A DNA stretch of 64,000 nt, taken from assembly GCF_010977575.1 (NCBI RefSeq), contig NZ_CP048812.1, forward strand, positions 1,922,001 through 1,986,000. The letters are read 5' to 3'. Source of the DNA: Halomonas socia (GTDB lineage Bacteria > Pseudomonadota > Gammaproteobacteria > Pseudomonadales > Halomonadaceae). Positions 1 to 8,680 of the stretch are shown one piece after another. The notes below the pieces were generated by a model that was not told where the DNA came from, searched no databases, and saw only the letters and a program-made list of their open reading frames with translations. Position numbers and translations under genes: made by a program. Numbering within the stretch: position 1 is the first letter of the stretch; the number at the start of each line of letters is the position of its first letter.

Positions 1-1424
1 TTCGGCGCGCACGCTGCGCCACCGCCGCCGATGTGTTCGAGGCCGATATCGGCATCCGGGACGGCGTGATCACGGCGCTGGGTAGCGGCCTTGCCGAGGG
101 ACTCGAGGAGATCGATGCCGCCGGCCGCTGGGTACTGCCGGGCGGTGTCGACGGGCACTGCCACCTGGACCAGCCCACCTCTGACGGCTCGAAGATGGCC
201 GACGACTTTCTCAGCGGTACCCGCTCGGCGGCCTGCGGGGGCACCACCACGGTCTTTCCGTTTGCCTGCCAGATGAAAGGCCAGAGCCTGCGTGCCGCCG
301 TCGACGACTATCACCAGCGTGCCGAGGGCAAGGCGTGTATCGACTACGCCTTCCATCTGATCGTGACCGACGCGACCCCCGAGGTGCTGGCCAATGAGCT
401 TCCAGCACTGATCCGCGAAGGTTACACCTCGTTCAAGATCTACATGACCTACGACGACCTGAAACTGTCGGACCGCGAAATCATCGACGTGCTGGCGGTG
501 GCCCGTGAGCATGGCGCCATGGTCATGGTGCACGCCGAGAATGCCGACTGTATCGCCTGGCTCACCGAGCGTCTGCTCGCCCATGGCCATACCGCCCCCC
601 GATACCATGCCGAGGCACGGCCGATGTTGGTAGAGCGTGAGGCCACCCATCGCGCCATTGCCTATGCCGAGTTGGTCGACGTGCCAATCCTGATCGTCCA
701 CGTCTCAGGGCGTGAGGCGATAGAGCAACTGCGCTGGGCGCACAGTCACGGCCTGCGTGTTTATGCCGAGACATGTCCTCAGTATCTGTTCCTGACCGCT
801 GACGACCTGGGCATTGATGACGATGATCATCACGGTGCCAAGTGCATCTGCAGTCCGCCGCCTCGCGACAAGGCCAATCAACAAGTGGTATGGGATGGCC
901 TGGAGAGTGGCGCCTTCCAGATTTTCTCCTCGGATCATGCCCCGTTCACCTTCGCCGGCCCACAAGGCAAGTTCGCGGCCGGCAGTGATGCTAGTTTTGA
1001 ACGCATCCCCAATGGCATCCCTGGGCTCGAAACGCGTCTTGCCCTGCTGTTCAGCCACGGGGTGGAAACGGGCCGCTTGACCATGCAGCAGTTCGTGGCA
1101 CTCACTGCCACCAATGTGGCGCGCATGTATGGCCTCTACCCGCGCAAGGGCTCGATCGCCGTCGGCGCCGATGCCGACCTGGTGATCTGGGAGACCGGCC
1201 TGGATCGGCGTATTCGCAACAGCGACCTGCATCACGGCGTGGACTACACCCCCTACGAGGGCATACCGGTGTCGGCTTGGCCGGAGTTGACACTGTCACG
1301 TGGCGAGGTGGTGTGGCGCGACGGCGACTATCTGGGCGTCGCCGGCCGCGGCCAGTTCCTCCCCTGCGCCTTGCCTGCGCCGGCTCGGCCCAAGCCGCGG
1401 CCGCCGGGAGGTGGTGCGTGGTAA
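1..1424 (+). CDS. hydA: Hydantoinase/dihydropyrimidinase-family amidohydrolase (5' end cut by window)
   Basis: Cyclic-amide hydrolase of the D-hydantoinase/dihydropyrimidinase group, cytoplasmic, expected to open hydantoin or dihydropyrimidine-type rings. The reading frame is open to the left edge of the window. An internal GTG at position 33 could be called as a start, but the residues before it (ending TAADVFEADIGI) fit the family, so the true start lies outside. Visible motifs are the metal-binding HCHLDQP (near 155-175), SFKIYMTYDD with the lysine expected to be carbamylated, HAEN (near 532), ETCPQYLFL and SSDHAPF with the catalytic Asp (near 931). The second motif residue is Cys (HCH) rather than the usual Thr (HTH). 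It is followed directly by tctB-tctA-tctC and a second amidohydrolase, suggesting uptake and hydrolysis of a cyclic nitrogen compound. The exact substrate cannot be read from sequence. Confidence 0.85.
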   Translation, partial: RRARCATAADVFEADIGIRDGVITALGSGLAEGLEEIDAAGRWVLPGGVDGHCHLDQPTSDGSKMADDFLSGTRSAACGGTTTVFPFACQMKGQSLRAAVDDYHQRAEGKACIDYAFHLIVTDATPEVLANELPALIREGYTSFKIYMTYDDLKLSDREIIDVLAVAREHGAMVMVHAENADCIAWLTERLLAHGHTAPRYHAEARPMLVEREATHRAIAYAELVDVPILIVHVSGREAIEQLRWAHSHGLRVYAETCPQYLFLTADDLGIDDDDHHGAKCICSPPPRDKANQQVVWDGLESGAFQIFSSDHAPFTFAGPQGKFAAGSDASFERIPNGIPGLETRLALLFSHGVETGRLTMQQFVALTATNVARMYGLYPRKGSIAVGADADLVIWETGLDRRIRNSDLHHGVDYTPYEGIPVSAWPELTLSRGEVVWRDGDYLGVAGRGQFLPCALPAPARPKPRPPGGGAW

Positions 1425-1479
1425 GCCGTTCACACATGCCCGAACGCCTCGAGGCGCTGATAGCGAGCGGGGTGTCCCT

Positions 1480-1953
1480 ATGAACTCACGCACATGGCCT
1501 GGGGGGCGCCTGATCGAGTCGCTGCTGGCACTCGCGGTGATCACGGTGGGGATGATGTTTCTGCGTATCGTGCACAGCACGCCGCCGCCCTTTGGCGACC
1601 CGGGCGATATCGGGTCGGCGGCGTTCTTCCCCGGCTTGATCGCACTGCTGGTGACCGGTCTGGGCGTGGTGCTGCTACTGTCCGCCTGGCGGCCAATGTC
1701 CTCGGTGGCGTTCGAGTCTGGACACACCGCCCGGGCGCTAGTGGCCTATGCGGTGATGGTGGCCATGGCCGTATCGATTCGGTTCCTGGGGATCTGGCTG
1801 GTCACCATGCTGGCCGTGCCGCTGCTGGCACTATGCTTCGGCGAACGCCGCTGGTATGTGCTGCTGGCGCTGGCGGTAGTGCCGCCGACGCTGGTGATCC
1901 ACCTCTTCGAGGGTGTCATGGGGGTCTACTTCCCCAGGGGGGTGCTGCTTTGA
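1480..1953 (+). CDS. tctB: Tripartite tricarboxylate transporter small membrane subunit TctB
   Basis: Small integral membrane subunit of a tripartite tricarboxylate-type (TTT) transporter, working with the large permease TctA and the periplasmic binding protein TctC. The protein has 157 residues, the usual TctB size, with four predicted hydrophobic segments and the family-like PGDIGSAAFFPGLIALL stretch near the start of the soluble loop. The ATG at 1480 was chosen because upstream in-frame codons run into the hydantoinase gene and give non-family sequence. Its stop overlaps the TTG start of tctA, so the two are translationally coupled. Gene order here is B-A-C rather than the more common C-B-A. 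Confidence 0.85.
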   Translation: MNSRTWPGGRLIESLLALAVITVGMMFLRIVHSTPPPFGDPGDIGSAAFFPGLIALLVTGLGVVLLLSAWRPMSSVAFESGHTARALVAYAVMVAMAVSIRFLGIWLVTMLAVPLLALCFGERRWYVLLALAVVPPTLVIHLFEGVMGVYFPRGVLL

Positions 1954-3488
1954 TCGACCTGGCGGTGCTGCAGCAGGGGCTTGCCATGCTGGCCAGTCCG
2001 TGGACCTTCCTGGCCTTGTCGGCGGGGCTTGCCGGCGGCATCCTGATCGGCGCCCTGCCGGGACTCACGGCTACCATGGCGGTGGCGGTGCTGGCGCCCT
2101 TCACCTTCTTCATGGAGGCGACCATTGGCATCCCCTTCCTGCTGGGGATCTACAAGGGGGCCATCTACGGCGGCTCGATCCCCGCCATTCTGGTCAATAC
2201 TCCTGGCACTGCGGCGGCGGCGGCCACCGCCCGCGATGGCTATGCGCTGACGCAGCAGGGCAAATCCCGCAAGGCCTTGGAGCTGAGCTTGTACAGCTCG
2301 ATGGTGGCGGATTTCCTGGCGACTCTGGTCTTGATCATGGTCGCCATCCCCCTGGCCGGTATCGCGATTCGCTTTGGTTCACCGGAGTTCGCACTACTCT
2401 ACCTGATCGCCTTGACCATGATCGCCACGGTCAGCGGTGAAAACTTCCTCAAGGGCCTGATCGCCGCGGGTCTAGGGCTGCTGGTCGCGTCCATCGGGCT
2501 CGACCCGATGTCGGGCTACCAGCGCTTCACCTTCGGCAATACCGATCTGCTGGGGGGCGTGTCACTGATTCCGCTGCTGATCGGCATGTTCGCGCTTAGC
2601 GAGATTCTCATGCAGCTGACGCACCCCCCGGGGCGGATGCGCGATGCCGGGCAGGCGGTGGAACACGGCGGGGAAAGGCTCAAGTGGGCAGAGTTCTGGG
2701 AACTGCGACCGACCATCCTGCGTTCGACCTCGCTGGGTACCTTTCTGGGAGCGTTGCCGGGCCTGGGCGCTGAAATCGCCTGCTGGATCGCCTATGGCCT
2801 GGCCCGCGGGCGCTCCCGCGAACCGGAAAAGTTCGGCAAGGGCTCGCTGGAGGGCCTGGCAGCGGCAGAGTCCGGCAACAACGCCGTGGTGCCCGCGGCG
2901 CTGATTCCCATGACCGTGTTCGGTATTCCCGGTGACACCATTACCGCGGTATTGATCGGCGCGCTGATGGCGCAAGGCATGATGCCGGGACCGCTGCTGA
3001 TTCAACAGAACCCCGGCTTTCTATTCGGGCTGTTTCTGGTGCTGCTGGTCACTAACGTGCTGCTGCTGATATTCGGTTTGGCGGCGATTCGCTGGCTGAA
3101 GCAGGTCACGCGGATCCCGCCCACGGTGCTCTATCCCTGCGTCCTGCTGCTTTGCGTGTGCGGCGCCTATGCGGTCAATTCCAGCACCTTCGATCTGCTG
3201 ATTCTGGTGGTTGGCGGTGGCCTGGGCTACGTGATGCGCCGCACCCACTTTCCCATTGCCCCGCTGATCATCGGACTGCTGCTGGGGCCGGGTTTCGAGA
3301 GCGCCGTGCGTCAGTCGCTGGCGTTCTCCAACGGCAGCCTGGCGATCTTCTGGTCGCGGCCAGGCAGCCTCACCCTGCTGATCCTGCTAGCGCTGGTCAT
3401 CTTCACGATGGCATGGCGCGGCCTAGTGAAAGCAGGTGTTATCCGCAAGCGTTCCACGTCCCACCCACCCAAGTCCAACAACACCTGA
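1950..3488 (+). CDS. tctA: Tripartite tricarboxylate transporter large permease TctA
   Basis: Large membrane permease of the TTT transporter, inner membrane, about 512 residues with roughly a dozen hydrophobic segments. Family hallmarks include the glycine/proline-rich GILIGALPGLTATMAVA near the N-terminus, YGGSIPAILVNTPGTAAAAAT, and the second inverted copy LGTFLGALPGLGAEIACW with ESGNNAVVPAALIPM. The TTG at 1950 was chosen as start: it overlaps the tctB stop (TTGA) and gives the normal family length. A longer in-frame extension starting at 1494 lies wholly inside tctB in another frame and is not real. The substrate is presumably a carboxylate or ureide linked to the flanking hydrolases (inference). 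Confidence 0.88.
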   Translation: MIDLAVLQQGLAMLASPWTFLALSAGLAGGILIGALPGLTATMAVAVLAPFTFFMEATIGIPFLLGIYKGAIYGGSIPAILVNTPGTAAAAATARDGYALTQQGKSRKALELSLYSSMVADFLATLVLIMVAIPLAGIAIRFGSPEFALLYLIALTMIATVSGENFLKGLIAAGLGLLVASIGLDPMSGYQRFTFGNTDLLGGVSLIPLLIGMFALSEILMQLTHPPGRMRDAGQAVEHGGERLKWAEFWELRPTILRSTSLGTFLGALPGLGAEIACWIAYGLARGRSREPEKFGKGSLEGLAAAESGNNAVVPAALIPMTVFGIPGDTITAVLIGALMAQGMMPGPLLIQQNPGFLFGLFLVLLVTNVLLLIFGLAAIRWLKQVTRIPPTVLYPCVLLLCVCGAYAVNSSTFDLLILVVGGGLGYVMRRTHFPIAPLIIGLLLGPGFESAVRQSLAFSNGSLAIFWSRPGSLTLLILLALVIFTMAWRGLVKAGVIRKRSTSHPPKSNNT

Positions 3489-3499
3489 GGCACATAACC

Positions 3500-4468
3500 A
3501 TGTCCCGTCCCCTCCTGTCCCGTACCTTGCTGGCCGCATCACTCGCCGCGGCTGCCATCCTTACCACTGGCCAGGTCCTCGCCGAAGAGAGCCACCTGCC
3601 CGATGAGCCGATCCGCTTCGTCACGCCCTATCCTGCAGGGGGCTCCCACTCCCTGCATGCCGGTATCATTACCGCGGTTGGCGAGGAGTTTCTGGGCCGA
3701 CCGCTGATCTCGGTGATTCGCGGCGGGGGCGGCGGTGCGGTGGCCGCCGCCGAGGTGGCCGGCAGTACGCCGGACGGCACTATGCTGCTGTTTGGTGACC
3801 CGACCATCAATTCATTGCGCCCACAGGTCGAAGACCTGCCCTATGAGATGGATGACTTCGTGCCAGTGGCTCGCATCAACTACAGCCCGGCGATTTTCGT
3901 TACCACACCCGACCAACCCTTCCAGAGCATTGGTGAATTGGTCGAGCACGCCGAAGATAATCCCGGCGAGGTGGTCTACAGTTCCGACAACCGCAATGGC
4001 TTCACCTACACGGTCTTCGAGATGCTCAAGGCGACGGCCGATATCGAGATGCGAGGCGTCGAACTGGGCGGAGGCGGGCCTGCGGTGACCCAGCTGCTGG
4101 GCGGCAACACCATGGCTTACGCCGGTGATCCCAGCGTGGTGGGTGAGCATCTCGAAGCGGGGAGTCTGGTCGGCCTATGTGTCACGGACACCGAGCGTTT
4201 CGACGCCTACGCGGATATCCCCACTTGCCAGGAAGAGGGCCACGACGTGGTCTTCCAGTTCTGGCGTGGGGTGATGGCACCGGCCGACACGCCGGCCGAG
4301 GTCGTGGCAGAGCTCAGTGACGGCTTCCAGCGCTTGACCGAAGATGAAGGCTTTCTGCGCCTGATAGGCCAGATTGGCTCCGGCATCCAGTTCCTTGGCC
4401 ACGAGGAGTTCGCTGAAGCGCTGGCGGCCGAGCAAGCCGCCCTGCGCGACGCGTATCTCGATGACTAA
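3500..4468 (+). CDS. tctC: TctC/Bug-family periplasmic substrate-binding protein
   Basis: Extracytoplasmic solute receptor that delivers substrate to TctAB. The protein has 322 residues with a clear Sec signal peptide ending near TTGQVLAEE. The mature protein starts IRFVTPYPAGGSHSLHAG, the Bug-family ligand loop, although the Asp common in carboxylate-binding Bug proteins (PAGGxxD) is not obvious here. Later family features include GSTPDGTMLLFGDPT and GGGGPAVTQLLGG. It starts 11 bases after the tctA stop and ends 64 bases before the next amidohydrolase. An upstream in-frame extension from 3152 overlaps tctA and is rejected. Confidence 0.88.
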   Translation: MSRPLLSRTLLAASLAAAAILTTGQVLAEESHLPDEPIRFVTPYPAGGSHSLHAGIITAVGEEFLGRPLISVIRGGGGGAVAAAEVAGSTPDGTMLLFGDPTINSLRPQVEDLPYEMDDFVPVARINYSPAIFVTTPDQPFQSIGELVEHAEDNPGEVVYSSDNRNGFTYTVFEMLKATADIEMRGVELGGGGPAVTQLLGGNTMAYAGDPSVVGEHLEAGSLVGLCVTDTERFDAYADIPTCQEEGHDVVFQFWRGVMAPADTPAEVVAELSDGFQRLTEDEGFLRLIGQIGSGIQFLGHEEFAEALAAEQAALRDAYLDD

Positions 4469-4532
4469 CTCGACGCCTCACAGCACAGGAGAGTGTCGGC
4501 GGCCCCTACCCTGGGGCCGTCGACCGTTCGTG

Positions 4533-6053
4533 ATGACACATAACGCTGATAAGACCACGACGCTGATGGGCGTCCTACCGCTCAGTGAGAACGGCACCCA
4601 TGTCCTGCCATCGCCGATGGATATCGTTATCCGCGGGGGCAGCATTGAGGCGATACGGCCAGCGGGGGAGGCTCCCCCGGGAGGCGACACTGTCGATGTT
4701 TCGGGCACCCTGGCCGTGCCGGGCTTCATCAATGGCCACCACCACTCCCATGAGAATTTCCACAAGGGGCGCTACGACCGGCTGCCCCTAGAGCTGTGGA
4801 TGAACTACGTGCGGCCGACAAAGCCCCTGCCGTTGACGCCCGACGACGTCTACCTGCGCACGCTGGTGGGTGCCTGCCAGGCGCTGCTTTCAGGCACCAC
4901 CTGTATCGTCGACGACTTCAACGCCTCGCCGGTGCTCGACCGCGACCACCTCGAGGCCGCACTCGCCGCCTATGACGATATCGGTATCCGTGCACTGCTC
5001 GGCCCCACGCTCTTTGATGTGCCATTCCACGAGAGCGTACCGTTTGTTCACGAGGAGTGCAGCCCAGAGACGCTGGCCAGCCTGGCGCCGAGCAAGGTGA
5101 CCCCTGCGGCAGACTATCTGCGCCTGGTCGAGTCGCTCTCGGTGACGCGTCATCCTCGGGATAACCGCGTAGGTGTGCTACTTGCGCCCTCCGCGCCGCA
5201 GCGCTGCAGCGATAGCCTGCTCGGCGAGGTCAGGGCCCTGGCCGACCGAACCGGACTGCCGGTGATCATCCACGTCCAGGAAACCCGCCTCCAGGCGGCC
5301 TCGGCCTGGCACCAGCGAGGCAAGACGCTGTTCCAGCATCTCGATGATCTGGGCTTTCTGGCACGGGGGACCTCGCTGATTCACGCGGTGTGGCTGACCC
5401 CTGACGATATCGCGCGGATTGCCGCCAGCGGCGCCAGCGTGCAGCACAACCCCAACAGCAACCTCAAGCTGGGCTCCGGGCTGATGCCCATGCGTGCGCT
5501 GCTGGACGCCGGGGTCAATGTGAGCCTGGGGACCGACGGCTGCGGCTCCCTAGAGTCCACCGACATGCTCAGGGTGGTGGCCAACACCGCGCTGATTCAC
5601 AAGCTGCGCGGCGACGACTATCGGCACTGGGTTGGCGCCGAGGAGGCGCTGGAGGCCGCTACCCTGGGCGGCGCCCGGGCGCTGGGCATGGAGCAGCAAC
5701 TGGGGCGGATAACGACCGGCATGCGCGCCGACCTGGTGCTCTACCGGCTGGATGCGACGGCCTTCACGCCGCTCAATGACCCGCTGCGCCAGCTGGTGTT
5801 TGGAGAGAGCGGTAGCGGGATCCATTCGGTATGGGTGGAAGGCGAGCGGGTCGTCGCTGATGGCAAGCTGACGCGGCTCGACCAGCATGAGGTATCACGG
5901 CGTATCGATCAGGCCATGCAGCGGCTGAAGCCAGCCATCGAGGCCGCAGAGGAGATGACCGAGACGCTGCGGCCTGCCTACGAGCGCATCTGGTCTCGCT
6001 GCCAGGCGCTTCCCCTGGCGCCGGACACCATCTCGGCGCGGTTCGACAAATGA
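4533..6053 (+). CDS. Metal-dependent amidohydrolase/deaminase (AtzB/TrzA/cytosine-deaminase-like)
   Basis: Cytoplasmic amidohydrolase-superfamily enzyme of about 506 residues, closest in pattern to the aminohydrolase/deaminase branch (atrazine-pathway hydrolases, 8-oxoguanine deaminase, SsnA). Motifs seen in order are PGFINGHHHSHENFHKG (metal ligands HxH), HVQET, IHAVWL, HNPNSNLKLGSG and LGTDGCGS with the catalytic Asp. The start is uncertain: ATG 4533 is chosen, GTG 4530 is adjacent, and an ATG near 4462 would overlap the end of tctC; none has a strong ribosome site. It ends in an ATGA overlap with ygjV. Together with the upstream hydantoinase and TTT transporter it suggests stepwise degradation of a cyclic amine/amide. 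The substrate is unknown. Confidence 0.75.
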   Translation: MTHNADKTTTLMGVLPLSENGTHVLPSPMDIVIRGGSIEAIRPAGEAPPGGDTVDVSGTLAVPGFINGHHHSHENFHKGRYDRLPLELWMNYVRPTKPLPLTPDDVYLRTLVGACQALLSGTTCIVDDFNASPVLDRDHLEAALAAYDDIGIRALLGPTLFDVPFHESVPFVHEECSPETLASLAPSKVTPAADYLRLVESLSVTRHPRDNRVGVLLAPSAPQRCSDSLLGEVRALADRTGLPVIIHVQETRLQAASAWHQRGKTLFQHLDDLGFLARGTSLIHAVWLTPDDIARIAASGASVQHNPNSNLKLGSGLMPMRALLDAGVNVSLGTDGCGSLESTDMLRVVANTALIHKLRGDDYRHWVGAEEALEAATLGGARALGMEQQLGRITTGMRADLVLYRLDATAFTPLNDPLRQLVFGESGSGIHSVWVEGERVVADGKLTRLDQHEVSRRIDQAMQRLKPAIEAAEEMTETLRPAYERIWSRCQALPLAPDTISARFDK

Positions 6054-6571
6054 GCCTTGTGTGGCTGGGTATTCAGCTGCTCGGCGGTGTGGCGGCGCTG
6101 CTCGGGGTCCTGGCCTTTCAGTGCCGCCATGATATTCGCATGCTGGTGATGCTATCGGGCTCATGCCTGGTATGGAGCTTGCACTTTTTCCTCTTGGCAC
6201 AGCCCACGGCGGCACTGCTCAATTTGATCACGGCCGTACGCAATCTGGTTGGCATTCGCTGTCGCGGAGGCTGGTTCGCGGCGGGCTTTATTGGTCTGTA
6301 TCTGGTCACTGGGAGTTACAGCTGGCAGAGTGGGTGGGATATCTTGCCGGTCGTGGCGGTGATCTCGGGAAGCGTCGGCGTCTTCTTTCTTGCTGGCCTG
6401 CCCCGACGCGGGGCGCTGCTGATTGGCAGCCTGCTGTGGCTGGTGTTCAACTGGCAAGCTGGGTCGATCCCAGGGGTTCTGGTGATGTTTGCTGACGGCG
6501 TCTCCAACAGCTGGCGAATTTATCACCTAAGACTTCAGGCCCCGCGCAGCGAGCTTTCAGACAGGAGCTAG
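6050..6571 (+). CDS. ygjV: YgjV-family inner membrane protein
   Basis: Small membrane protein of 173 residues with about six hydrophobic segments, resembling the uncharacterised YgjV family (N-terminal GGVAALLGVLAFQCRHD, then WSLHFFLLAQPTAALLNLITAVRN). The function is not known. It overlaps the upstream amidohydrolase by four bases (ATGA) and may be co-transcribed with it. The stop codon TAG is partly supplied by the insertion sequence that follows: the TA is the target dinucleotide and the G is the first base of the element. Removing the element still leaves TAG, so the protein is unaltered. Confidence 0.75.
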   Translation: MSLVWLGIQLLGGVAALLGVLAFQCRHDIRMLVMLSGSCLVWSLHFFLLAQPTAALLNLITAVRNLVGIRCRGGWFAAGFIGLYLVTGSYSWQSGWDILPVVAVISGSVGVFFLAGLPRRGALLIGSLLWLVFNWQAGSIPGVLVMFADGVSNSWRIYHLRLQAPRSELSDRS

Positions 6572-6594
6572 TGTGGTGTTTCAAAAGTACCAGC
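6571..6594 (+). repeat. IS630 left inverted repeat
   Basis: Left end of the element. It pairs with the reverse complement of 7744-7767: GTGTGGTGT matches perfectly, then TTCAAAAGT aligns with CTCACAAGT, and similarity fades further in. Confidence 0.8.
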
Positions 6595-6643
6595 CATAAT
6601 GTTTGGTCTATACTGCCGATTCATATCACTCTGGGAGGCAAAC

Positions 6644-7741
6644 ATGAAGACAGGCCGCCCCGCGACACCGATTACTCTGACCGAATGGGAGCATGCCGAG
6701 CTCGCTCGCCGAGTCAGGCAACGTAAAGGCCCTTCCGATGGGCGCATTCGTGCCAAGATTATCCTGGGCTGCGCCAACGGCGAGTCAGGGGCAGCCATTG
6801 CCCGGCGCCTTGGTATCGGCGTCCATACTGTCTCTCGCTGGCGAGTCCGCTTCGGCCGGTGGCGGCTTGATGGTTTGAATGATGAACCCCGCTCGGGCCG
6901 GCCGAGAAGCATCAGTGACGAACAAGTTCAGGAGGTCATTGATCGCGCTACCCAAACCCAGCCCGATAATGCCAGCCACTGGAGTACTCGGCAGATGAGC
7001 GAGGCCGTTGGCATCTCTCCCGCCAGCGTGCAGCGAATCTGGCATGCCTTCGGGCTCAAGCCACATAAAGAGAAGACCTTCAAACTTTCCACGGACCCGG
7101 CCTTCGTCGATAAAGTGCACGATATCGTTGGCCTGTATATGAACCCACCGGACCGAGCATTAGTGCTATCGGTTGATGAGAAGAGCCAGATTCAAGCGCT
7201 AAACCGGACCCAACCGGGACTGCCCTTGACCTTCGGAAAGCCTGAAACACACACCCATGACTACAAGCGCCATGGTACGACATCGCTGTTCGCTGCCTTG
7301 GACATTGCAACGGGCAAGGTCATTGGGCGACTCAAGCGTCGTCATCGCAGTGCGGAGTTTCTGGAGTTCCTCAATGCCATCGACAGGGATGTGCCAACAT
7401 GTCTGGATATTCACCTCATCATGGATAATTACGGAACCCACAAGACCGATAAAGTGAAAGCCTGGTTGGCAGAGAGGCCACGCTATCATATCCATTTCAC
7501 CCCGACCTCAGCGTCTTGGCTGAATTTGGTGGAACGCTTTTTCTCAACAATCAGCGAAAAATGGATCAAGCGGCAAGCGCACACCAGCGTGAACGATTTG
7601 GAAGACTCGATCCGGCATTATCTAGCGATTTACAACGAGGATCCCAAGCCGTTCAAGTGGCGAAAATCGGCGGATGACATTATCGCTTCCGTTGGCAGAG
7701 CCGCTGCATCACTAAATCGGCAGAAAGGCCGAGGCAATTAA
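6644..7741 (+). CDS. IS630-family DDE transposase
   Basis: Cut-and-paste transposase of 365 residues. The N-terminal half holds helix-turn-helix domains ([20 protein letters not shown], and a second at [20 protein letters not shown]). The C-terminal half holds the DDE catalytic core: Asp in [12 protein letters not shown], Asp in IMDNYGTHK and Glu in [10 protein letters not shown]. The ATG at 6644 follows a GGGAGG ribosome site. The upstream in-frame ATG at 6599 lacks one and would start almost in the terminal repeat. No frameshift is seen, so the transposase is probably functional. Confidence 0.93.
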   Translation: MKTGRPATPITLTEWEHAELARRVRQRKGPSDGRIRAKIILGCANGESGAAIARRLGIGVHTVSRWRVRFGRWRLDGLNDEPRSGRPRSISDEQVQEVIDRATQTQPDNASHWSTRQMSEAVGISPASVQRIWHAFGLKPHKEKTFKLSTDPAFVDKVHDIVGLYMNPPDRALVLSVDEKSQIQALNRTQPGLPLTFGKPETHTHDYKRHGTTSLFAALDIATGKVIGRLKRRHRSAEFLEFLNAIDRDVPTCLDIHLIMDNYGTHKTDKVKAWLAERPRYHIHFTPTSASWLNLVERFFSTISEKWIKRQAHTSVNDLEDSIRHYLAIYNEDPKPFKWRKSADDIIASVGRAAASLNRQKGRGN

Positions 7742-7743
7742 TG

Positions 7744-7767
7744 GCCCTAACTTGTGAGACACCACAC
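7744..7767 (-). repeat. IS630 right inverted repeat
   Basis: Right end of the element, reading GTGTGGTGTCTCACAAGT on the minus strand and followed by the duplicated TA at 7768-7769. Confidence 0.8.
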
Positions 7768-7843
7768 TAGGTCCTTTGGGCCGGCCGGGCGTTTCAGCAA
7801 TCCATATCGTAAGCACGTAGACGGGCAGGGTGGTTTTACGACG

Positions 7844-8578
7844 ATGACATCCCACTCACCTCATCTGGTGGTATTCACCGGTGCCGGCATCAGTGCCGAG
7901 AGCGGCATCCAGACCTTTCGCGCCAGCGACGGCCTGTGGGCCGATCATGCCATCGAAGACGTGGCCACGCCCCAGGCCTGGCGGTGTGACCCCGAGCGGG
8001 TGTTGCGCTTCTACGATGCGCGTCGCCCCCAGGTGCGCCGCGCACGACCCAATGCCGCCCATCAGGCGCTGGCCGGGCTCGAGAAACTGGGCTTTCGGGT
8101 CAGCGTGATTACCCAGAACATCGACGACCTCCACGAGCGTGCCGGCTCCCGTGACGTGCTGCATCTCCACGGCGAGATTCTCAAGGCGCGCTCCAGCGTC
8201 GATGAGCGCATGCGCTATCCGCTGCCGCGTGGCGGCATCAAGCTTGGTGATATCTGTGACAAGGGCAGCCAGCTGCGCCCCGACGTGGTGTGGTTCGGCG
8301 AGCCGGTGCCGCGCTATATAGAAGCCTGCGAGACCGTCGAGCAGGCCGATCTGCTGTTGGTGGTCGGCACCTCGCTGGCGGTGATGCCTGCCGCGGCGCT
8401 GCTCGAGCGGGCACCGCTGGATGCCGAGGTGATCCTGGTCGACCCGGCCGCCGAGCAACTGGCGCCGCCTGGCGTTGCGGCGCTGGCCCAGCCTGCCGGG
8501 CGCGGCGTCACGACGCTGGTGCGCCACTGGTCGCGGGAGGGCCGCCTGTGGCTGCCGGAGACGCTGCTCGAGGCGTGA
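7844..8578 (+). CDS. cobB: Sirtuin NAD-dependent protein deacylase (CobB-like, no zinc cysteines)
   Basis: SIR2-family NAD-dependent deacylase, cytoplasmic, 244 residues. Motifs are GAGISAESGIQTFR (NAD site), TQNIDDLHERAG, catalytic His in LHGEI, VVWFGEPVP and VVGTSLAV. The FYDARRPQ segment carries the Tyr-x-x-Arg pair typical of sirtuins that also remove acidic acyl groups (desuccinylase-like). The region that normally holds the four zinc-binding cysteines is short and contains a single Cys (GDICDKGS), so this is a zinc-less variant. ATG 7844 gives the family start MTSHSPHLVVFTGAG. An upstream in-frame codon at 7754 would begin inside the IS end and is rejected. The neighbours give no functional link. 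Confidence 0.85.
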   Translation: MTSHSPHLVVFTGAGISAESGIQTFRASDGLWADHAIEDVATPQAWRCDPERVLRFYDARRPQVRRARPNAAHQALAGLEKLGFRVSVITQNIDDLHERAGSRDVLHLHGEILKARSSVDERMRYPLPRGGIKLGDICDKGSQLRPDVVWFGEPVPRYIEACETVEQADLLLVVGTSLAVMPAAALLERAPLDAEVILVDPAAEQLAPPGVAALAQPAGRGVTTLVRHWSREGRLWLPETLLEA

Positions 8579-8680
8579 GGGATTTTCCCCGGTCTGCGCT
8601 TTAGGGCATTATTAGCGGTCTAATCAACGCTGCGGATGGGCCGCGTCGCCCGGCGGACCACATCGTAAGGACACGCCATC

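Larger units (their letters stand above)
6571..7767 (+). mobile_element. IS630-family insertion sequence, apparently complete
   Basis: A 1197-bp element flanked by the dinucleotide TA on both sides (6569-6570 and 7768-7769), the classic IS630/Tc1 target duplication. Its ends form inverted repeats beginning GTGTGGTGT, imperfect beyond that. It carries one full-length DDE transposase gene reading rightwards. Both ends and the coding region look intact, so it may be recent and active. It lies between ygjV and the sirtuin gene and separates the upstream catabolic operon from downstream genes. Confidence 0.9.
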
